A stretch of DNA of 64,000 nucleotides from Clostridium sp. 1001271B_151109_B4 (GCF_015670405.1 NZ_JADPBQ010000009.1:11157-75156); one strand, 5' to 3'. Shown: positions 9,051 to 19,009, numbered from the stretch's first letter. The notes: a model not told the origin generated them from the letters alone. A program made the numbers and translations.

Positions 9051-9473
9051 AATATTTCCTCCCTAGTTTAAGTAAGCTATTTTTCATATTATAGCTTTTT
9101 TGTCGAATTTTATTTCACAATATATATTATCATAATAACTTCATTCTTTCCACCCTATTTTTTTACAAAATAGCACATTTTATATGATTAAATTAAACTT
9201 ATACTATTTGACACTTATTTTATTTAAATAATATTTAATATATATATATAAATTTTATCATATTATCATTTTGCTTTATTGTACTAAACTATTAAATTGT
9301 TAAATTATTTTTTAAACTTTTCTTTTCACTTATTATAATTTCATTTTTTATATAAATTAAACATTTAATTTTAATTTCCCATTATTTCTTTCTTTTATTG
9401 AAGTTTAACTCAAAAATAAATATACTTTAATTATAAGTATATTTACTTTAATAATACGACAAAGGAGAATTTT
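9051..9473. other. Long AT-rich divergent intergenic region
   Basis: A 423-base gap between two divergently transcribed genes (the transporter and the PHP phosphoesterase). It is almost all A and T, with many T-tracts. I see no coding frame or RNA gene, only the 27-base palindrome at 9418-9444. Confidence 0.6.
9418..9444. promoter_or_regulatory. 27-base palindrome upstream of PHP gene
   Basis: AAATATACTT at 9418-9427 is mirrored exactly by AAGTATATTT at 9435-9444 around TAATTAT. It ends 15 bases before the ribosome binding site of the PHP gene, where an operator for a dimeric repressor or a leader hairpin would lie. No regulator can be named. Confidence 0.5.
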
Positions 9474-10202
9474 ATGAATTACTTATCTGATTTGCATACT
9501 CATACTATAGTGAGCGGACATGCATACACAACCCTTATGGAGAATATTAACTTTTGTTCAGAAAAGGGTATTAAAATTTTAGGTACATCAGAGCATGCGC
9601 CTACTATGCCTGGAGCTCCACATTACTGGTACTTCGGTAATCTAAAGGTTCTTCCAAGAATAATAAATGGAGTGCTAATTTTAAAAGGATGTGAGGCTAA
9701 TATCCTTGATGTTGATGGTAATCTTGACATGCCTAACGACGCTATAAAAAACTTAGATTATATGATTGCTTCTTTTCATGAACCTGTATTTGAACCAAAA
9801 TCTTTAGAAGAAAATACTAAATCTATTTTAAATACAATAGATAAGTATGAAAAAGTTGAAATACTAGGTCATCTTGGAAACCCAAATTATAAACTTGATT
9901 ATGATGCAATTGTTAGAAAAGCTAAGGAAAAGGATATTATGATTGAAATTAATAACAGTTCTTTATCTGGAACATCAAGAATTGGAAGTAATGTTAATTG
10001 TGAAAAAGTTGCACAGCTTTGTAAAGAACATGGTACTAAAGTTATTTTAACTTCTGATGCTCATATTAATTTAAAAATTGGTGATTTTTCTAATGGAATT
10101 GAATTATTAAAAAAAATAGAAATGCCTAAAGAGTTAATCATGAATGATCCTGATAAATTAATTTCTCACCTAAAAAATAAAGGCAGATTACAAGATTTAT
10201 AA
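9474..10202 (+). CDS. PHP-domain phosphoesterase, YcdX family
   Basis: A 242-residue metal-dependent phosphatase of the PHP superfamily. Metal ligands are visible as DLHTH (His8, His10), His16, SEHAP (Glu40-His41), GCEANI, SFHEPVF, LGHLGNP and the final SDAH. Motifs line up with E. coli YcdX (HAPTMPGAPHYWYF, LKGCEANILDVDG, EINNSS), a trinuclear zinc phosphatase. The physiological substrate is unknown. AAAGGAG is before the ATG. Distinct from the other PHP protein at 22885, which has a different core. Confidence 0.9.
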   Translation: MNYLSDLHTHTIVSGHAYTTLMENINFCSEKGIKILGTSEHAPTMPGAPHYWYFGNLKVLPRIINGVLILKGCEANILDVDGNLDMPNDAIKNLDYMIASFHEPVFEPKSLEENTKSILNTIDKYEKVEILGHLGNPNYKLDYDAIVRKAKEKDIMIEINNSSLSGTSRIGSNVNCEKVAQLCKEHGTKVILTSDAHINLKIGDFSNGIELLKKIEMPKELIMNDPDKLISHLKNKGRLQDL

Positions 10203-10291
10203 TATAGTAATCTTATAACTAAAGTCCTTCTTAGATTTATTTATATAAATTTATGATAATTATAAAAATTAGCTGATATGAAAATGATATA

Positions 10292-10343
10292 CTCTCTTTA
10301 TAGTAGACAGTTAAAATAATAAAAACTGTTACTATGAAGAGAG
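10292..10343. repeat. Long near-perfect hairpin (possible MITE or IS remnant)
   Basis: CTCTCTTTATAGTAGACAGT (from 10292) is mirrored by a 20-base arm at 10324-10343 with one wobble and one bulged base, around an A/T loop. The arms are too long and the flanks too poor in T for a usual terminator. It lies in the 303-base gap before the decayed arsenite permease, so it may be the end or core of a small mobile element. No coding sequence is seen in the rest of the gap. Confidence 0.5.
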
Positions 10344-10475
10344 CATTAATACATATATAGACTTATATTACTTATTTTTTTGGTCTATTCAAAAAAACGT
10401 TTCATTTTTAATCTTAATCTTTCCATATAATTTTTATATGGTATAATTCCATAAACGATATATATATATTCAAAG

Positions 10476-10844
10476 AATATTTTTTTAAATATTGCTATTA
10501 TAGCTATGTTTGCTTCTCAAGGAAAGATTTTGATTCAAAATTATCACGTATTACTAATTTTATTAGCTCCAATTTTATTGTTCTTTATAATTAATTTTAT
10601 ATTTGGAAGATTAACAAGTAAGATTATTAAACTAAATTATGAAGATAGTGTTTCTCTAAATTTAACTACTCTTGCTAGAAATTCTCCTATAGCACTAGCT
10701 ATTGCTGTAGCAACCTTTCCAGATAAGCCATTAATCTCCTTAGCTCTTATTATAGGCCCATTAATAGAATTACCTATATTATTTTTAATTTCTAAAATTT
10801 TATTGCTTATAAAATCTAAAGAAAAATCATATTTATATAATTAA
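10476..10844 (+). pseudogene. 3' remnant of an ACR3-type arsenite permease
   Basis: The open frame encodes only the last part of an arsenical-resistance permease of the bile acid:sodium symporter superfamily: LNLTTLARNSPIALAIAVATF and PLISLALIIGPLIELPILFLI are the family's C-terminal signature helices. Full proteins are about three times as long. Similarity begins upstream of the first ATG (10506): the frame reads FLNIAIIAMFASQGK, which belongs to the preceding helix, and then meets a stop at 10452, with no ribosome site at the ATG. The 5' two thirds are absent from the 270 bases upstream. This fits a truncated, dead gene; a functional mini-protein is less likely. Confidence 0.75.
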
Positions 10845-10866
10845 ATTTAGGCTTGAAATATAAAAT

Positions 10867-10898
10867 AGCTCACTAAGACATTTAAACCTTAGTGAGCT
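10867..10898. terminator. Hairpin between the permease remnant and M42 gene
   Basis: AGCTCACTAAG (10867-10877) pairs perfectly with CTTAGTGAGCT (10888-10898), ten-base loop. On the minus strand it is followed by ATTTTA and lies 26 bases beyond the M42 peptidase stop. It may originally have served both converging genes. Confidence 0.7.
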
Positions 10899-10923
10899 TT
10901 AAGCATATTTATTTTTTTTAATA

Positions 10924-11964
10924 TTATATTAAATATGCACTCAATAACTTTATTGTATTTTCAAGAGCATTTACATGAGTTCTTTCCATACCATGAGAAG
11001 CATGAACCCCTGGTCCAATAAGTGCTCCTCTAATATCATTTCCAGCTCTTAAGGCTGCACTGACATCTGAACCATACATTGGATATATATCTACAGAATA
11101 ACTTAAATTGTTTTCTTTTGCTAAATTAATTAATTCAGTAGTCATATTATAATCATATGGCCCACTAGAATCTTTAGCACAAATTGATACATCATATTCT
11201 GTACAACTTAAATCATCACCTATACAGCCCATATCCACTGCTATCATTTCACTAATATCAGAAGGAATAGATGCTGAACCATGACCAACCTCTTCATATG
11301 TAGAAATTATAATTTTCACAGTATTTTTAGGTTTTAAATTTTCTCTATGCAGCATTTCTAACAATGCAATTATAGCTGCAACACTTCCTTTATCATCAAT
11401 AAACCTTGATTTAATAAATCCACTTTCTGTTATTGTAGTCTTTGGATCAATAAAAATAAAATCTCCAACTCCAATACCTAACTTTTCAACATCCTCTTTA
11501 CATTTTACAACTTCATCAATTCTTACTTCCATGTTCTTTTCATCTCTTGGTTTAGATTTACTATCTTCAAAAACATGAGCAGCTGGGCTAGTACTTAAGA
11601 ATGTACCAGAATAAAGTTTTCCTTCTCTAGTCCTTATTGTACAATATTCACTATCTAATGTAGGTAAAATAGGTCCACCTAATATTGTAAACTTCAAATT
11701 TCCACTTGGTGTTATTGATCTCACCATTGCACCTAAAGTATCTACATGTGCACACATTCCTATTGTTTTTTCATTGCTTATTCCTTCAACTGTAATTATT
11801 CCGCACCCTTTATTATTTCTTTCAAATTTATGTCCAAAAGGCTTAATAATCTCTTCAATCCTCTCCATTATTTCAAAACAAAATCCAGTAGGACTATTAA
11901 ATTCTAATATTTCTTTTGCTGTCTTTAATAAGAATTCCCTATTAACACTAAAATTACTTTTCAT
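10924..11964 (-). CDS. M42-family metallo-aminopeptidase
   Basis: A 346-residue cytosolic zinc/cobalt aminopeptidase of the glutamyl aminopeptidase/FrvX group. Expected catalytic and metal residues are all seen: AHVD (His73, Asp75), FIDD (Asp190/191, bridging), YEEVG (Glu224 as general base, Glu225 as ligand), VDMG (Asp244) and a late His in GVHASHGMERTH. Such enzymes form large tetrahedral complexes that trim peptides; specificity cannot be read here. GGGGGAG precedes the ATG. A single-gene unit. Confidence 0.93.
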   Translation of the reverse strand: MKSNFSVNREFLLKTAKEILEFNSPTGFCFEIMERIEEIIKPFGHKFERNNKGCGIITVEGISNEKTIGMCAHVDTLGAMVRSITPSGNLKFTILGGPILPTLDSEYCTIRTREGKLYSGTFLSTSPAAHVFEDSKSKPRDEKNMEVRIDEVVKCKEDVEKLGIGVGDFIFIDPKTTITESGFIKSRFIDDKGSVAAIIALLEMLHRENLKPKNTVKIIISTYEEVGHGSASIPSDISEMIAVDMGCIGDDLSCTEYDVSICAKDSSGPYDYNMTTELINLAKENNLSYSVDIYPMYGSDVSAALRAGNDIRGALIGPGVHASHGMERTHVNALENTIKLLSAYLI

Positions 11965-12073
11965 TTTCTCCCCCTAAAAGTCAATATTATTTTTTATATT
12001 ATTAATATTATCATATTTAGCCTTAATCTAGTAAATTTTACTTAATTTTATTTATCTTCTTTACCGCACACAG

Positions 12074-12122
12074 AAATATCCTTAATATTAACTCAATTTA
12101 TGAATTAATATTAAGGATATTT
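12074..12122. terminator. Perfect 17-base inverted repeat, likely terminator
   Basis: AAATATCCTTAATATTA (12074-12090) and its complement at 12106-12122 enclose 15 bases. It lies downstream of the SNF2 gene and upstream of the M42 gene. T-rich sequence follows on the plus side more than the minus side, so terminator is the best but not certain reading; an operator for the M42 promoter is possible. Confidence 0.5.
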
Positions 12123-12199
12123 TATTAATATATTACTGTTTAACTATAACTTATAACTTATTAATTTATAATATACTCTTCTTATAAAACTATAAGTCT

Positions 12200-15100
12200 T
12201 TATTTAAATAAATCTAAAATTTCTTCATTTGTTAGCTTTGAAATATTATTTATATTTAAGCTATCATCACTTATTACACTATTAATTATTTCTCTCTTAT
12301 CTTCCTGTAATTTTATAATATTTTCTTCTATGGTATCTTTTGCAATTAGTTTAATAACTTCAACTATATTTTTTTGCCCTATTCTATGCGCTCTATCAGT
12401 AGCTTGGTCTTCAATTGCAGGATTCCACCATGGATCCATATGCATTACAAACTTTGCAGATGTTAAGTTTAATCCTGTTCCTCCTGCTTTTAATGAAATT
12501 AAAAATACCTGTGGTTCTTCACTTTCATTAAATTCGTTAACTAATCTTACTCTTTCCTTTGCACCTATTGTTCCATCAAGATATTTACTTTCAATTCTTC
12601 TTGCACTTAATTCTTTTCTTAGTTTTTTTAATACTGATGTAAATTGTGAAAAAACCAATATTTTGTATTTACTTTCAATTACATCATCAATTATATCAAT
12701 AACTGTATTAAATTTCCCATTTTTCCCCTCATAATTTTCATCTACTAGTGATGGATCAAGACATATCTGTCTTAATCTTGTTAAGTAAGAAAAAATAGTA
12801 ATCTTATCCTCTTCACCATTTTTAATATTTAACTTAACATCTTTCATATAACTTTTATAAGCAAGTTTTTGCTCAGGTGTCATTTGAACATAATATTTCT
12901 TTTCAATTTTTTCTGGCAATTCAAAAATAACATCTCTTTTCAATCTTCTTAATATAAATGGATTAATAAGAAGTTTTAATTCTTTTAGTTCATCTTCATC
13001 TCTATTCATAAATTTTTCTTTAAAAGAACTGTCATCAAATAAATATCCTGGCATTATAAAATCAAAAATTGACCATAATTCAATAAGAGAGTTTTCAATA
13101 GGAGTTCCTGTTAAAGCAAATTTAACTTTTGCATTTATTTCCTTAATAACCTTAGTGTTTTGTGCTTTAGGATTTTTTATATTTTGTGCCTCATCTATTA
13201 TACAATAGTCAAAAACTTCATTTTCATAAAAACTTATATCATTTTTTATTGTGCCATAGGTTGTAAGCAATACATCAAATTCATTTATGTTAATTAATAT
13301 TTTTTCCCTAGCATTTTTACTTCCATGTACTATTCCTACTTTTATATCTGGAGCAAATTTTTCAAACTCAGCCTTCCAATTATATAAAAGTGATGTAGGT
13401 GCAACTATAAGGCTTTTTTTATTATTTTCTTGTAAATTTTTCTCTTCTAATAGAAATGAAATAATTTGTATTGTTTTCCCTAATCCCATTTCATCAGCTA
13501 AAATTCCACCAAACCCTAAATTGCTTAAGGCCTTTAAATAATTTATTCCAACTAACTGATAATTTCTTAATTGACCTTTAAATCCTTTCACTTGGCTTAT
13601 TTCCGTCTCATTACGATTAGATAGTTTATCTCCTATAGCTTTGACTATTTTTTTCCCTCTAATAAACGATAAATTATTTCCTTCAATACTATTTTCTAAA
13701 AATAAAGCTTTATTTTTATCTACTTCTAATATTCCTTTACTTAAGTCTTTTCTATAAGATAAATTATCAAGCATAGTTAAAAAATTATTCATACCAATAT
13801 CTTTTAAATTAATTAGCCTACTTTTTTTACTTTTATAATACTTCTTTCCATCTTTTAATGCCTCTAAAATATCCTTATACTCACTAAAATCAATATCCTC
13901 TATATTAAATTTAAAGTATAAGTTGTCCTCTTCACCTTCAATTATAGCTTCTATATTATTCGAATTTAGTAAATTAGATTTTTCAAAGCTTTTATTAAAA
14001 ATTACTTTCGAAATTAAAGTAAGCTCATTTATTCCTTCACTTAAAAATTCATAGTATTCATCATCATTTCCAATAAAAATATAATATTTATTTTTCTTTA
14101 TAAATCTTAACCTTTCAAGTCTTCTATCAATTTCATCCTCTAAGGTTAAATCTCTAAAGAACTCAATACTATCATTTTCTAAAATATTTATCTCTTTGCC
14201 AAAATAGCTTATGGTTGCTTTGCACTTAACTAATTCATTTTCTGTAAAAAAACTTAGCTTAGGATTCCAAAATCTTCTGCAAATTCTCTTTATTCCTTCT
14301 GATAATACAACATCACTACTAATTTCACTTAAAACTTTTATTACTTTTATTAATTTATTACTTTCTTTTGAATATTCTATCTTTCCTTGTTTTTTAAGCT
14401 CTTTCCAAAATTCAAAATAAGAGTTTGAAACACTAATACTTGGTAAATATATTTTCCTATCATAAAGAAAAACATCAAACTTATTACTTAAAGGTATAGG
14501 CAGCTTCTTTTTAGTAGTAAGATTAACAATTTCATTTTCTAATTTTAAAGTAAAAGACAGTGGTAAATTTTCTTTATATACAAAAGTTTCATAATTAATA
14601 TAATCATAATTTAATTTTATTTTTTTATCAGTACTAACTAATGATAAGAACTCTCTAATGTCATTATTTTTTAACCTTAAATATTTGCCTTCGATTATTT
14701 TAATTTCATTATTTTCTTTAAATCTATCTATTACAAATAATAAAAGTTGTTTATCCCTTTCAGAAAAATACATATTATATGGATTAAATAAAAATTCCCC
14801 ATTAATCCTTAACTGGCTTTTATTTTCTATAGCATAAAAAAATTCATTTATTTTAGTCACTAAGTAAGTAGTCCCTTCACCAATTCTAAATTGAATATCA
14901 AACATAAATATATTTTTTTCTTTGATACTTCTTATATCTAAATCCAATTTTATTTCTTTTTTATAATTATCTGAAATATTTTTTTTCTTTGGTATGATAT
15001 TATCACTTTTATTGCTTTTTTTTATTTTATTCTTAGCCACTATATAAAAGGAAAATATGCTTGCTATTATATGTTTACAAACATAATTATTTTTGTATTT

Positions 15101-15355
15101 TGAAAATTCTTTATACGTATTACATGTACAAGTTGCACCATCAACCTTTTCATTTTTCAAATTATATTTTATATGACAACTATAGCTTTTAGAATCATCA
15201 TCTTCTTTTACCTTTGAATATATATGATAAATACCCTCAATGCCTTTACTTGTAATTCCTGTTACTAATTTTGACTTATAAATTTCTTTACCTTCTTTAA
15301 TGCTAATATTTGATCCTAAAGCCAATACTGCATCTAATAGCTTTCTTAAGTTCAT
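12200..15355 (-). CDS. SWIM zinc-finger SNF2-family DNA helicase/ATPase (copy 1)
   Basis: A 1051-residue bacterial SWI2/SNF2 ATPase. The N-terminus holds a SWIM-type zinc finger: CTC, then CKH about 20 residues later (near residues 78-103). A long middle region matches the bacterial SNF2-associated domain, and the C-terminal half is the two-lobed motor: LADEMGLGKT (near 615), IIDEAQNIKN (DEAQ box), ALTGTPIENS, then LISLKAGGTGLNLT and DPWWNPAIEDQATDRAHRIGQ. All helicase motifs look intact. It probably translocates on DNA or remodels protein-DNA complexes; the biological role is unknown. A close paralogue lies at 32569-35808. Monocistronic, GAGGTG ribosome site. Confidence 0.93.
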   Translation of the reverse strand: MNLRKLLDAVLALGSNISIKEGKEIYKSKLVTGITSKGIEGIYHIYSKVKEDDDSKSYSCHIKYNLKNEKVDGATCTCNTYKEFSKYKNNYVCKHIIASIFSFYIVAKNKIKKSNKSDNIIPKKKNISDNYKKEIKLDLDIRSIKEKNIFMFDIQFRIGEGTTYLVTKINEFFYAIENKSQLRINGEFLFNPYNMYFSERDKQLLLFVIDRFKENNEIKIIEGKYLRLKNNDIREFLSLVSTDKKIKLNYDYINYETFVYKENLPLSFTLKLENEIVNLTTKKKLPIPLSNKFDVFLYDRKIYLPSISVSNSYFEFWKELKKQGKIEYSKESNKLIKVIKVLSEISSDVVLSEGIKRICRRFWNPKLSFFTENELVKCKATISYFGKEINILENDSIEFFRDLTLEDEIDRRLERLRFIKKNKYYIFIGNDDEYYEFLSEGINELTLISKVIFNKSFEKSNLLNSNNIEAIIEGEEDNLYFKFNIEDIDFSEYKDILEALKDGKKYYKSKKSRLINLKDIGMNNFLTMLDNLSYRKDLSKGILEVDKNKALFLENSIEGNNLSFIRGKKIVKAIGDKLSNRNETEISQVKGFKGQLRNYQLVGINYLKALSNLGFGGILADEMGLGKTIQIISFLLEEKNLQENNKKSLIVAPTSLLYNWKAEFEKFAPDIKVGIVHGSKNAREKILININEFDVLLTTYGTIKNDISFYENEVFDYCIIDEAQNIKNPKAQNTKVIKEINAKVKFALTGTPIENSLIELWSIFDFIMPGYLFDDSSFKEKFMNRDEDELKELKLLINPFILRRLKRDVIFELPEKIEKKYYVQMTPEQKLAYKSYMKDVKLNIKNGEEDKITIFSYLTRLRQICLDPSLVDENYEGKNGKFNTVIDIIDDVIESKYKILVFSQFTSVLKKLRKELSARRIESKYLDGTIGAKERVRLVNEFNESEEPQVFLISLKAGGTGLNLTSAKFVMHMDPWWNPAIEDQATDRAHRIGQKNIVEVIKLIAKDTIEENIIKLQEDKREIINSVISDDSLNINNISKLTNEEILDLFK

Positions 15356-15537
15356 ATTTTCACCTCGTTATCTTAAAGTAATAAATTATTATAACATATC
15401 TTACCCTTACAGTTAACTCTACTCTTACTAATTAAACTTCTAAATTTTATATCTACCTGTAAAATACTTTTATTTTTTTGTGAGTAATACAAGGCATAAT
15501 TTTTCTTACATAAATATTATTACTTTCTTTCAAGCAT

Positions 15538-15573
15538 AAAAAGTACGAGGTTTATAAAAACCTCGTACTTTTT
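15538..15573 (-). terminator. Strong intrinsic terminator after GH31 gene
   Basis: A 16-base perfect stem, AAAAAGTACGAGGTTT and its complement, with a four-base loop. It ends the minus-strand GH31 transcript before the SNF2 promoter region; the A/T tails would let it work either way. Confidence 0.9.
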
Positions 15574-15635
15574 AAATTTAAGGTGGAAATTTATAAAATT
15601 ACAAATTGCTATAAAGCATTGTAAGATTAACTAAT

Positions 15636-17972
15636 TTATAATTTAAGTTTAAACTTATTATCTTTTAATTTAACTTCATTTCCATTAAAGAATACTTTTT
15701 TACTACAATCAAAATTATGAACCATAACTTCAATTTCCTTATAGACTTTTTCATATCCTATTTTTTCCTTCATTTGTATATTTAATGATTCTCCTAACTC
15801 AAAGTCAAATTCATACTTATTAAATTTACCTTCTTTATAATCAAAGCTTTCCCCATCATCAAAGAAATTATTATAATATCCAATACCTTTTTTATTAGAT
15901 AAGTAAATATTTAAATTTAAACATTCGTTATCTTTTTCACCTATATAATTTACATCTTTGCTAGTTGGTATAATTGACATTGCTTTAATATAAACAGGAC
16001 AAATATCTAAAGGTGCTTCTTTAATAATATATTGCCCCCCCTCAAATTCTGTTCCTGTCCAATAATCAATCCAACTATTTCCTTCTGGGAGATAAACTAA
16101 CTTTTGCCTTGATCCTTGTTCAACCACTGGTGAAACTAATATATTATCACCAAATAAGAATTCATCATTAATTTCATATGTCTTTTTATCATTTTGATAA
16201 TTATATAATAACGGTCTTATAATTGGAGCTCCATTTTCCTCACATTTGTACATCATATCATATAAATAAGGAATAAACTTATATCTTAATTTAATATATT
16301 TTCTATTAATTTCCTCTGTTTCATTTCCAAATGCCCATGGTTCCTGCTCTCTACTACCAATAGTAGAGTGATTCCTGAACAATGGTGTAAATGCACCAAC
16401 TTGCACCCATCTACTTAAAAGTTCCGCTGTACAATCATGTCCAAAGCCTCCAACATCAGTCCCACAAAAAGCCATTCCACTAAGCCCTAAATTCATTAGC
16501 ATAGGTAAAGACATTCTTAAATGTTCCCATGTACTTTGATTATCACCAGTCCAAACTGTAGCATATTTTTGCGTACCAGCATAACATGCTCTAGTTACTA
16601 CAAAAGGTCTTTTACCTGTAAATTTTTTAATGCCAGTATAAGTTGCTTTATCCATCATATGTCCATAAATATTATGAATTTCTTTATGAGTAACTAATGT
16701 ACCATCATTATCAAAAGTTATATCGTCAGGTAATGGTCCATTAAAGCTAGCCGGTTCATTCATATCATTCCAAATTCCTGCAACTCCTGAATCAATCATT
16801 ATTTTTTGATTATTTGCCCACCACTTTCTAACATTTGAATTCATAAAGTCTGGGAAAACAGAATCTCCGGGCCACACAACATTTTTATATACTATTCCAT
16901 CTTTATCTGTTGCAAAATATCCATTTTTTATACCTTCATCATAAATCTTATATCCTTTATCTATCTTTACACCTGGATCAATTATTGTTACAACTTTAAA
17001 TCCCATTTTCTTTAATTGCTCTGTAAATTCCCTAGGATTTTTAAATTTTTTATTATCCCATGTAAATACTCTAAAACCATCCATATAATCAATGTCTAAA
17101 TAAATTGTGTCACATGGTATATTCTTTTCCCTAAAAGTTTTGGCAATTTCTAAAGCCCGTTCTGCCGGTGCGTAAGACCATCTGCATTGCTGATACCCTA
17201 ATGTCCAAAGTTGTGGTAATGGTGTTTTACCTGTTAAATTAGTATATTCATCTACAACCTTACTAACTTCTGGCCCATAAATAAAGTAATAATCCAAATT
17301 CCCATCCTTTGCTCCAAAATAGTAATAATTTGAATTTTCTTTTCCCATATCAAAATGACTTTCAAAATGATTATCAAAGAAAATACCACATGCTTCTTTA
17401 TCCTTCATTGTAATTAAAAATGGTATAGATTTATACAACTGTGTATAGGTTTCTCCATGTGGCGTTGGATCATCTGTATTCCAATTTCTATAATGATATC
17501 CTTTTTTATTTAATGATCCTGTTCTTTCTCCCAACCCATAAAAGAACATATCATTTTCCATAACTTTTGATACATATACCTTGTACTCTTCGTGCCCTTC
17601 CAATTTATGTCCTTCTTCAGCAGCTAAAGAAAACTCTGCCCCTAATCTTCTAAAAGGTTTTCTTTCTTCCCTAAAGTCTCTACATAATGCTTCTCCATTT
17701 AATTTAAATATATCAACTTTAAAATCATCGTAAATTCTAATATCTAATAATTTAGTTTTTACATTTAAACATCCTTCATTTTTTTGTACACTAAACTCAA
17801 TATTTTCACACTTTAAATTTTCTACTGCTTTCGAATTTCTTTCTTTTCTAAAAAATGGAGCAAAAAAGTTTACTACTGCTTCATTAATCATAGTAACAGT
17901 ACATTGAATATCTTTATAATTTACTAATATTAAATTTTTATTTACTTCATAACTTAATATTTTTCCAACCAT
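15636..17972 (-). CDS. Glycoside hydrolase family 31 alpha-glucosidase
   Basis: A 778-residue GH31 enzyme with N-terminal beta-sandwich, (beta/alpha)8 barrel and C-terminal beta domains. The nucleophile Asp is in GIWNDMNEPASF (about residue 400) and the acid/base Asp in WTGDNQSTWEHL (about 473). FYGLGERTG and the R/W/Y-rich GYQQCRWSY are typical of the alpha-glucosidase rather than the alpha-xylosidase branch, though substrate (maltose, isomaltose, host-type glucans) is not decidable. No signal peptide, so it acts on imported oligosaccharides in the cytosol. It is divergent from an AraC regulator, its likely controller. Confidence 0.93.
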   Translation of the reverse strand: MVGKILSYEVNKNLILVNYKDIQCTVTMINEAVVNFFAPFFRKERNSKAVENLKCENIEFSVQKNEGCLNVKTKLLDIRIYDDFKVDIFKLNGEALCRDFREERKPFRRLGAEFSLAAEEGHKLEGHEEYKVYVSKVMENDMFFYGLGERTGSLNKKGYHYRNWNTDDPTPHGETYTQLYKSIPFLITMKDKEACGIFFDNHFESHFDMGKENSNYYYFGAKDGNLDYYFIYGPEVSKVVDEYTNLTGKTPLPQLWTLGYQQCRWSYAPAERALEIAKTFREKNIPCDTIYLDIDYMDGFRVFTWDNKKFKNPREFTEQLKKMGFKVVTIIDPGVKIDKGYKIYDEGIKNGYFATDKDGIVYKNVVWPGDSVFPDFMNSNVRKWWANNQKIMIDSGVAGIWNDMNEPASFNGPLPDDITFDNDGTLVTHKEIHNIYGHMMDKATYTGIKKFTGKRPFVVTRACYAGTQKYATVWTGDNQSTWEHLRMSLPMLMNLGLSGMAFCGTDVGGFGHDCTAELLSRWVQVGAFTPLFRNHSTIGSREQEPWAFGNETEEINRKYIKLRYKFIPYLYDMMYKCEENGAPIIRPLLYNYQNDKKTYEINDEFLFGDNILVSPVVEQGSRQKLVYLPEGNSWIDYWTGTEFEGGQYIIKEAPLDICPVYIKAMSIIPTSKDVNYIGEKDNECLNLNIYLSNKKGIGYYNNFFDDGESFDYKEGKFNKYEFDFELGESLNIQMKEKIGYEKVYKEIEVMVHNFDCSKKVFFNGNEVKLKDNKFKLKL

Positions 17973-18017
17973 AGTACCTCTATCCCCTTTATAACAATTG
18001 AATTATTCTATTTAAAT

Positions 18018-18045
18018 ACTACTATTATGATGTTATTATAGTAGT
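18018..18045. promoter_or_regulatory. Inverted repeat in GH31-AraC divergent promoter
   Basis: ACTACTAT (18018-18025) and ATAGTAGT (18038-18045) are a perfect 8-base inverted repeat with a 12-base spacer, centred in the 139-base region between the two divergent start codons. This is where a shared operator would be expected. Binding by the neighbouring AraC protein is inference. Confidence 0.4.
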
Positions 18046-18111
18046 TAGAAATATAAAATACTTGCAGCATACTATCACTAAATAAAACAATACTGCTATA
18101 CTGGAGATAAT

Positions 18112-19008
18112 ATGGATAAATTAGATTTTACAAGACTAAAAGAAAATACTACTCATGGAAATTTTATTTTACCATTTTCTATATATAAAGGCACTATAAG
18201 TCCAACCTTTCCTTCTATTCCTGTTCATTGGCATGAAGAAATAGAAGTTATTATAGTTATAGACGGAAGCTGTCATTATAGGATTGATTTAGATTCATTT
18301 ATAATTAATAAAGGGGATATATTAATTGTAGGACCTCAAAGACTTCATTCTTTTTCTTTAATTCAAGATAATACAATGACTTGGATATCATTTGTATTTA
18401 ATATGGATATGCTTAAAAGTTTAATTACTGATGGTGCATTACTTAAATATATATCACCAATTTTAAATCATAAACATGCACTTCCCAATTTAATAAACAC
18501 ACACACACCTTGCTATAATGCTCTATTTAACTTAATAGAAAATATAGTATACTGCTACTATGAAAAAGATATTGCATATGAACTTGAATTAAAATCATTT
18601 TTATTTAGTTTCTTTGCGATCCTTTATAAAAATAATTTAATAGAACAACAAATTAATAAGAACTTATTAACCGTTAATACTACTGATAAAATTAAAGCAG
18701 TATTAAATTATATTAATGAACATTATACTGAAGATATTTCTATTAGCACCTTAGCAGCTCTTTGCAATTATAGTGAATATCACTTTATGAGATTTTTTAA
18801 GAAGAATATAGGTTTAACTTGTATTCAATATATAAATAATTATCGCTTAGAAAAAGCATCTATTTTACTTACTTCATGTAACAATGCAATTATGGATATT
18901 GCCTTAGAAGTAGGATTTGATAATTTATCATATTTTAATAAACTATTTAAAAGAAAATATAACTTAACACCAAAGGAATTTAGACTATTAAATAGCAATT
19001 TATCTTAA
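18112..19008 (+). CDS. AraC-family transcriptional regulator
   Basis: A 298-residue regulator with an N-terminal cupin sensor (PVHWHEEIEVIIVIDG, about 38-53) and two C-terminal helix-turn-helix motifs (about 195-295), including the family signature DIALEVGFDNLSYFNKLFKRKYNLTPKEFR. The layout matches sugar-responsive activators of the RhaS/MsmR type. It is transcribed away from the GH31 gene with a shared upstream region, so it most likely senses a sugar and activates that enzyme. CTGGAGATA precedes the ATG; a terminator follows. Confidence 0.92.
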   Translation: MDKLDFTRLKENTTHGNFILPFSIYKGTISPTFPSIPVHWHEEIEVIIVIDGSCHYRIDLDSFIINKGDILIVGPQRLHSFSLIQDNTMTWISFVFNMDMLKSLITDGALLKYISPILNHKHALPNLINTHTPCYNALFNLIENIVYCYYEKDIAYELELKSFLFSFFAILYKNNLIEQQINKNLLTVNTTDKIKAVLNYINEHYTEDISISTLAALCNYSEYHFMRFFKKNIGLTCIQYINNYRLEKASILLTSCNNAIMDIALEVGFDNLSYFNKLFKRKYNLTPKEFRLLNSNLS

Positions 19009-19009
19009 A

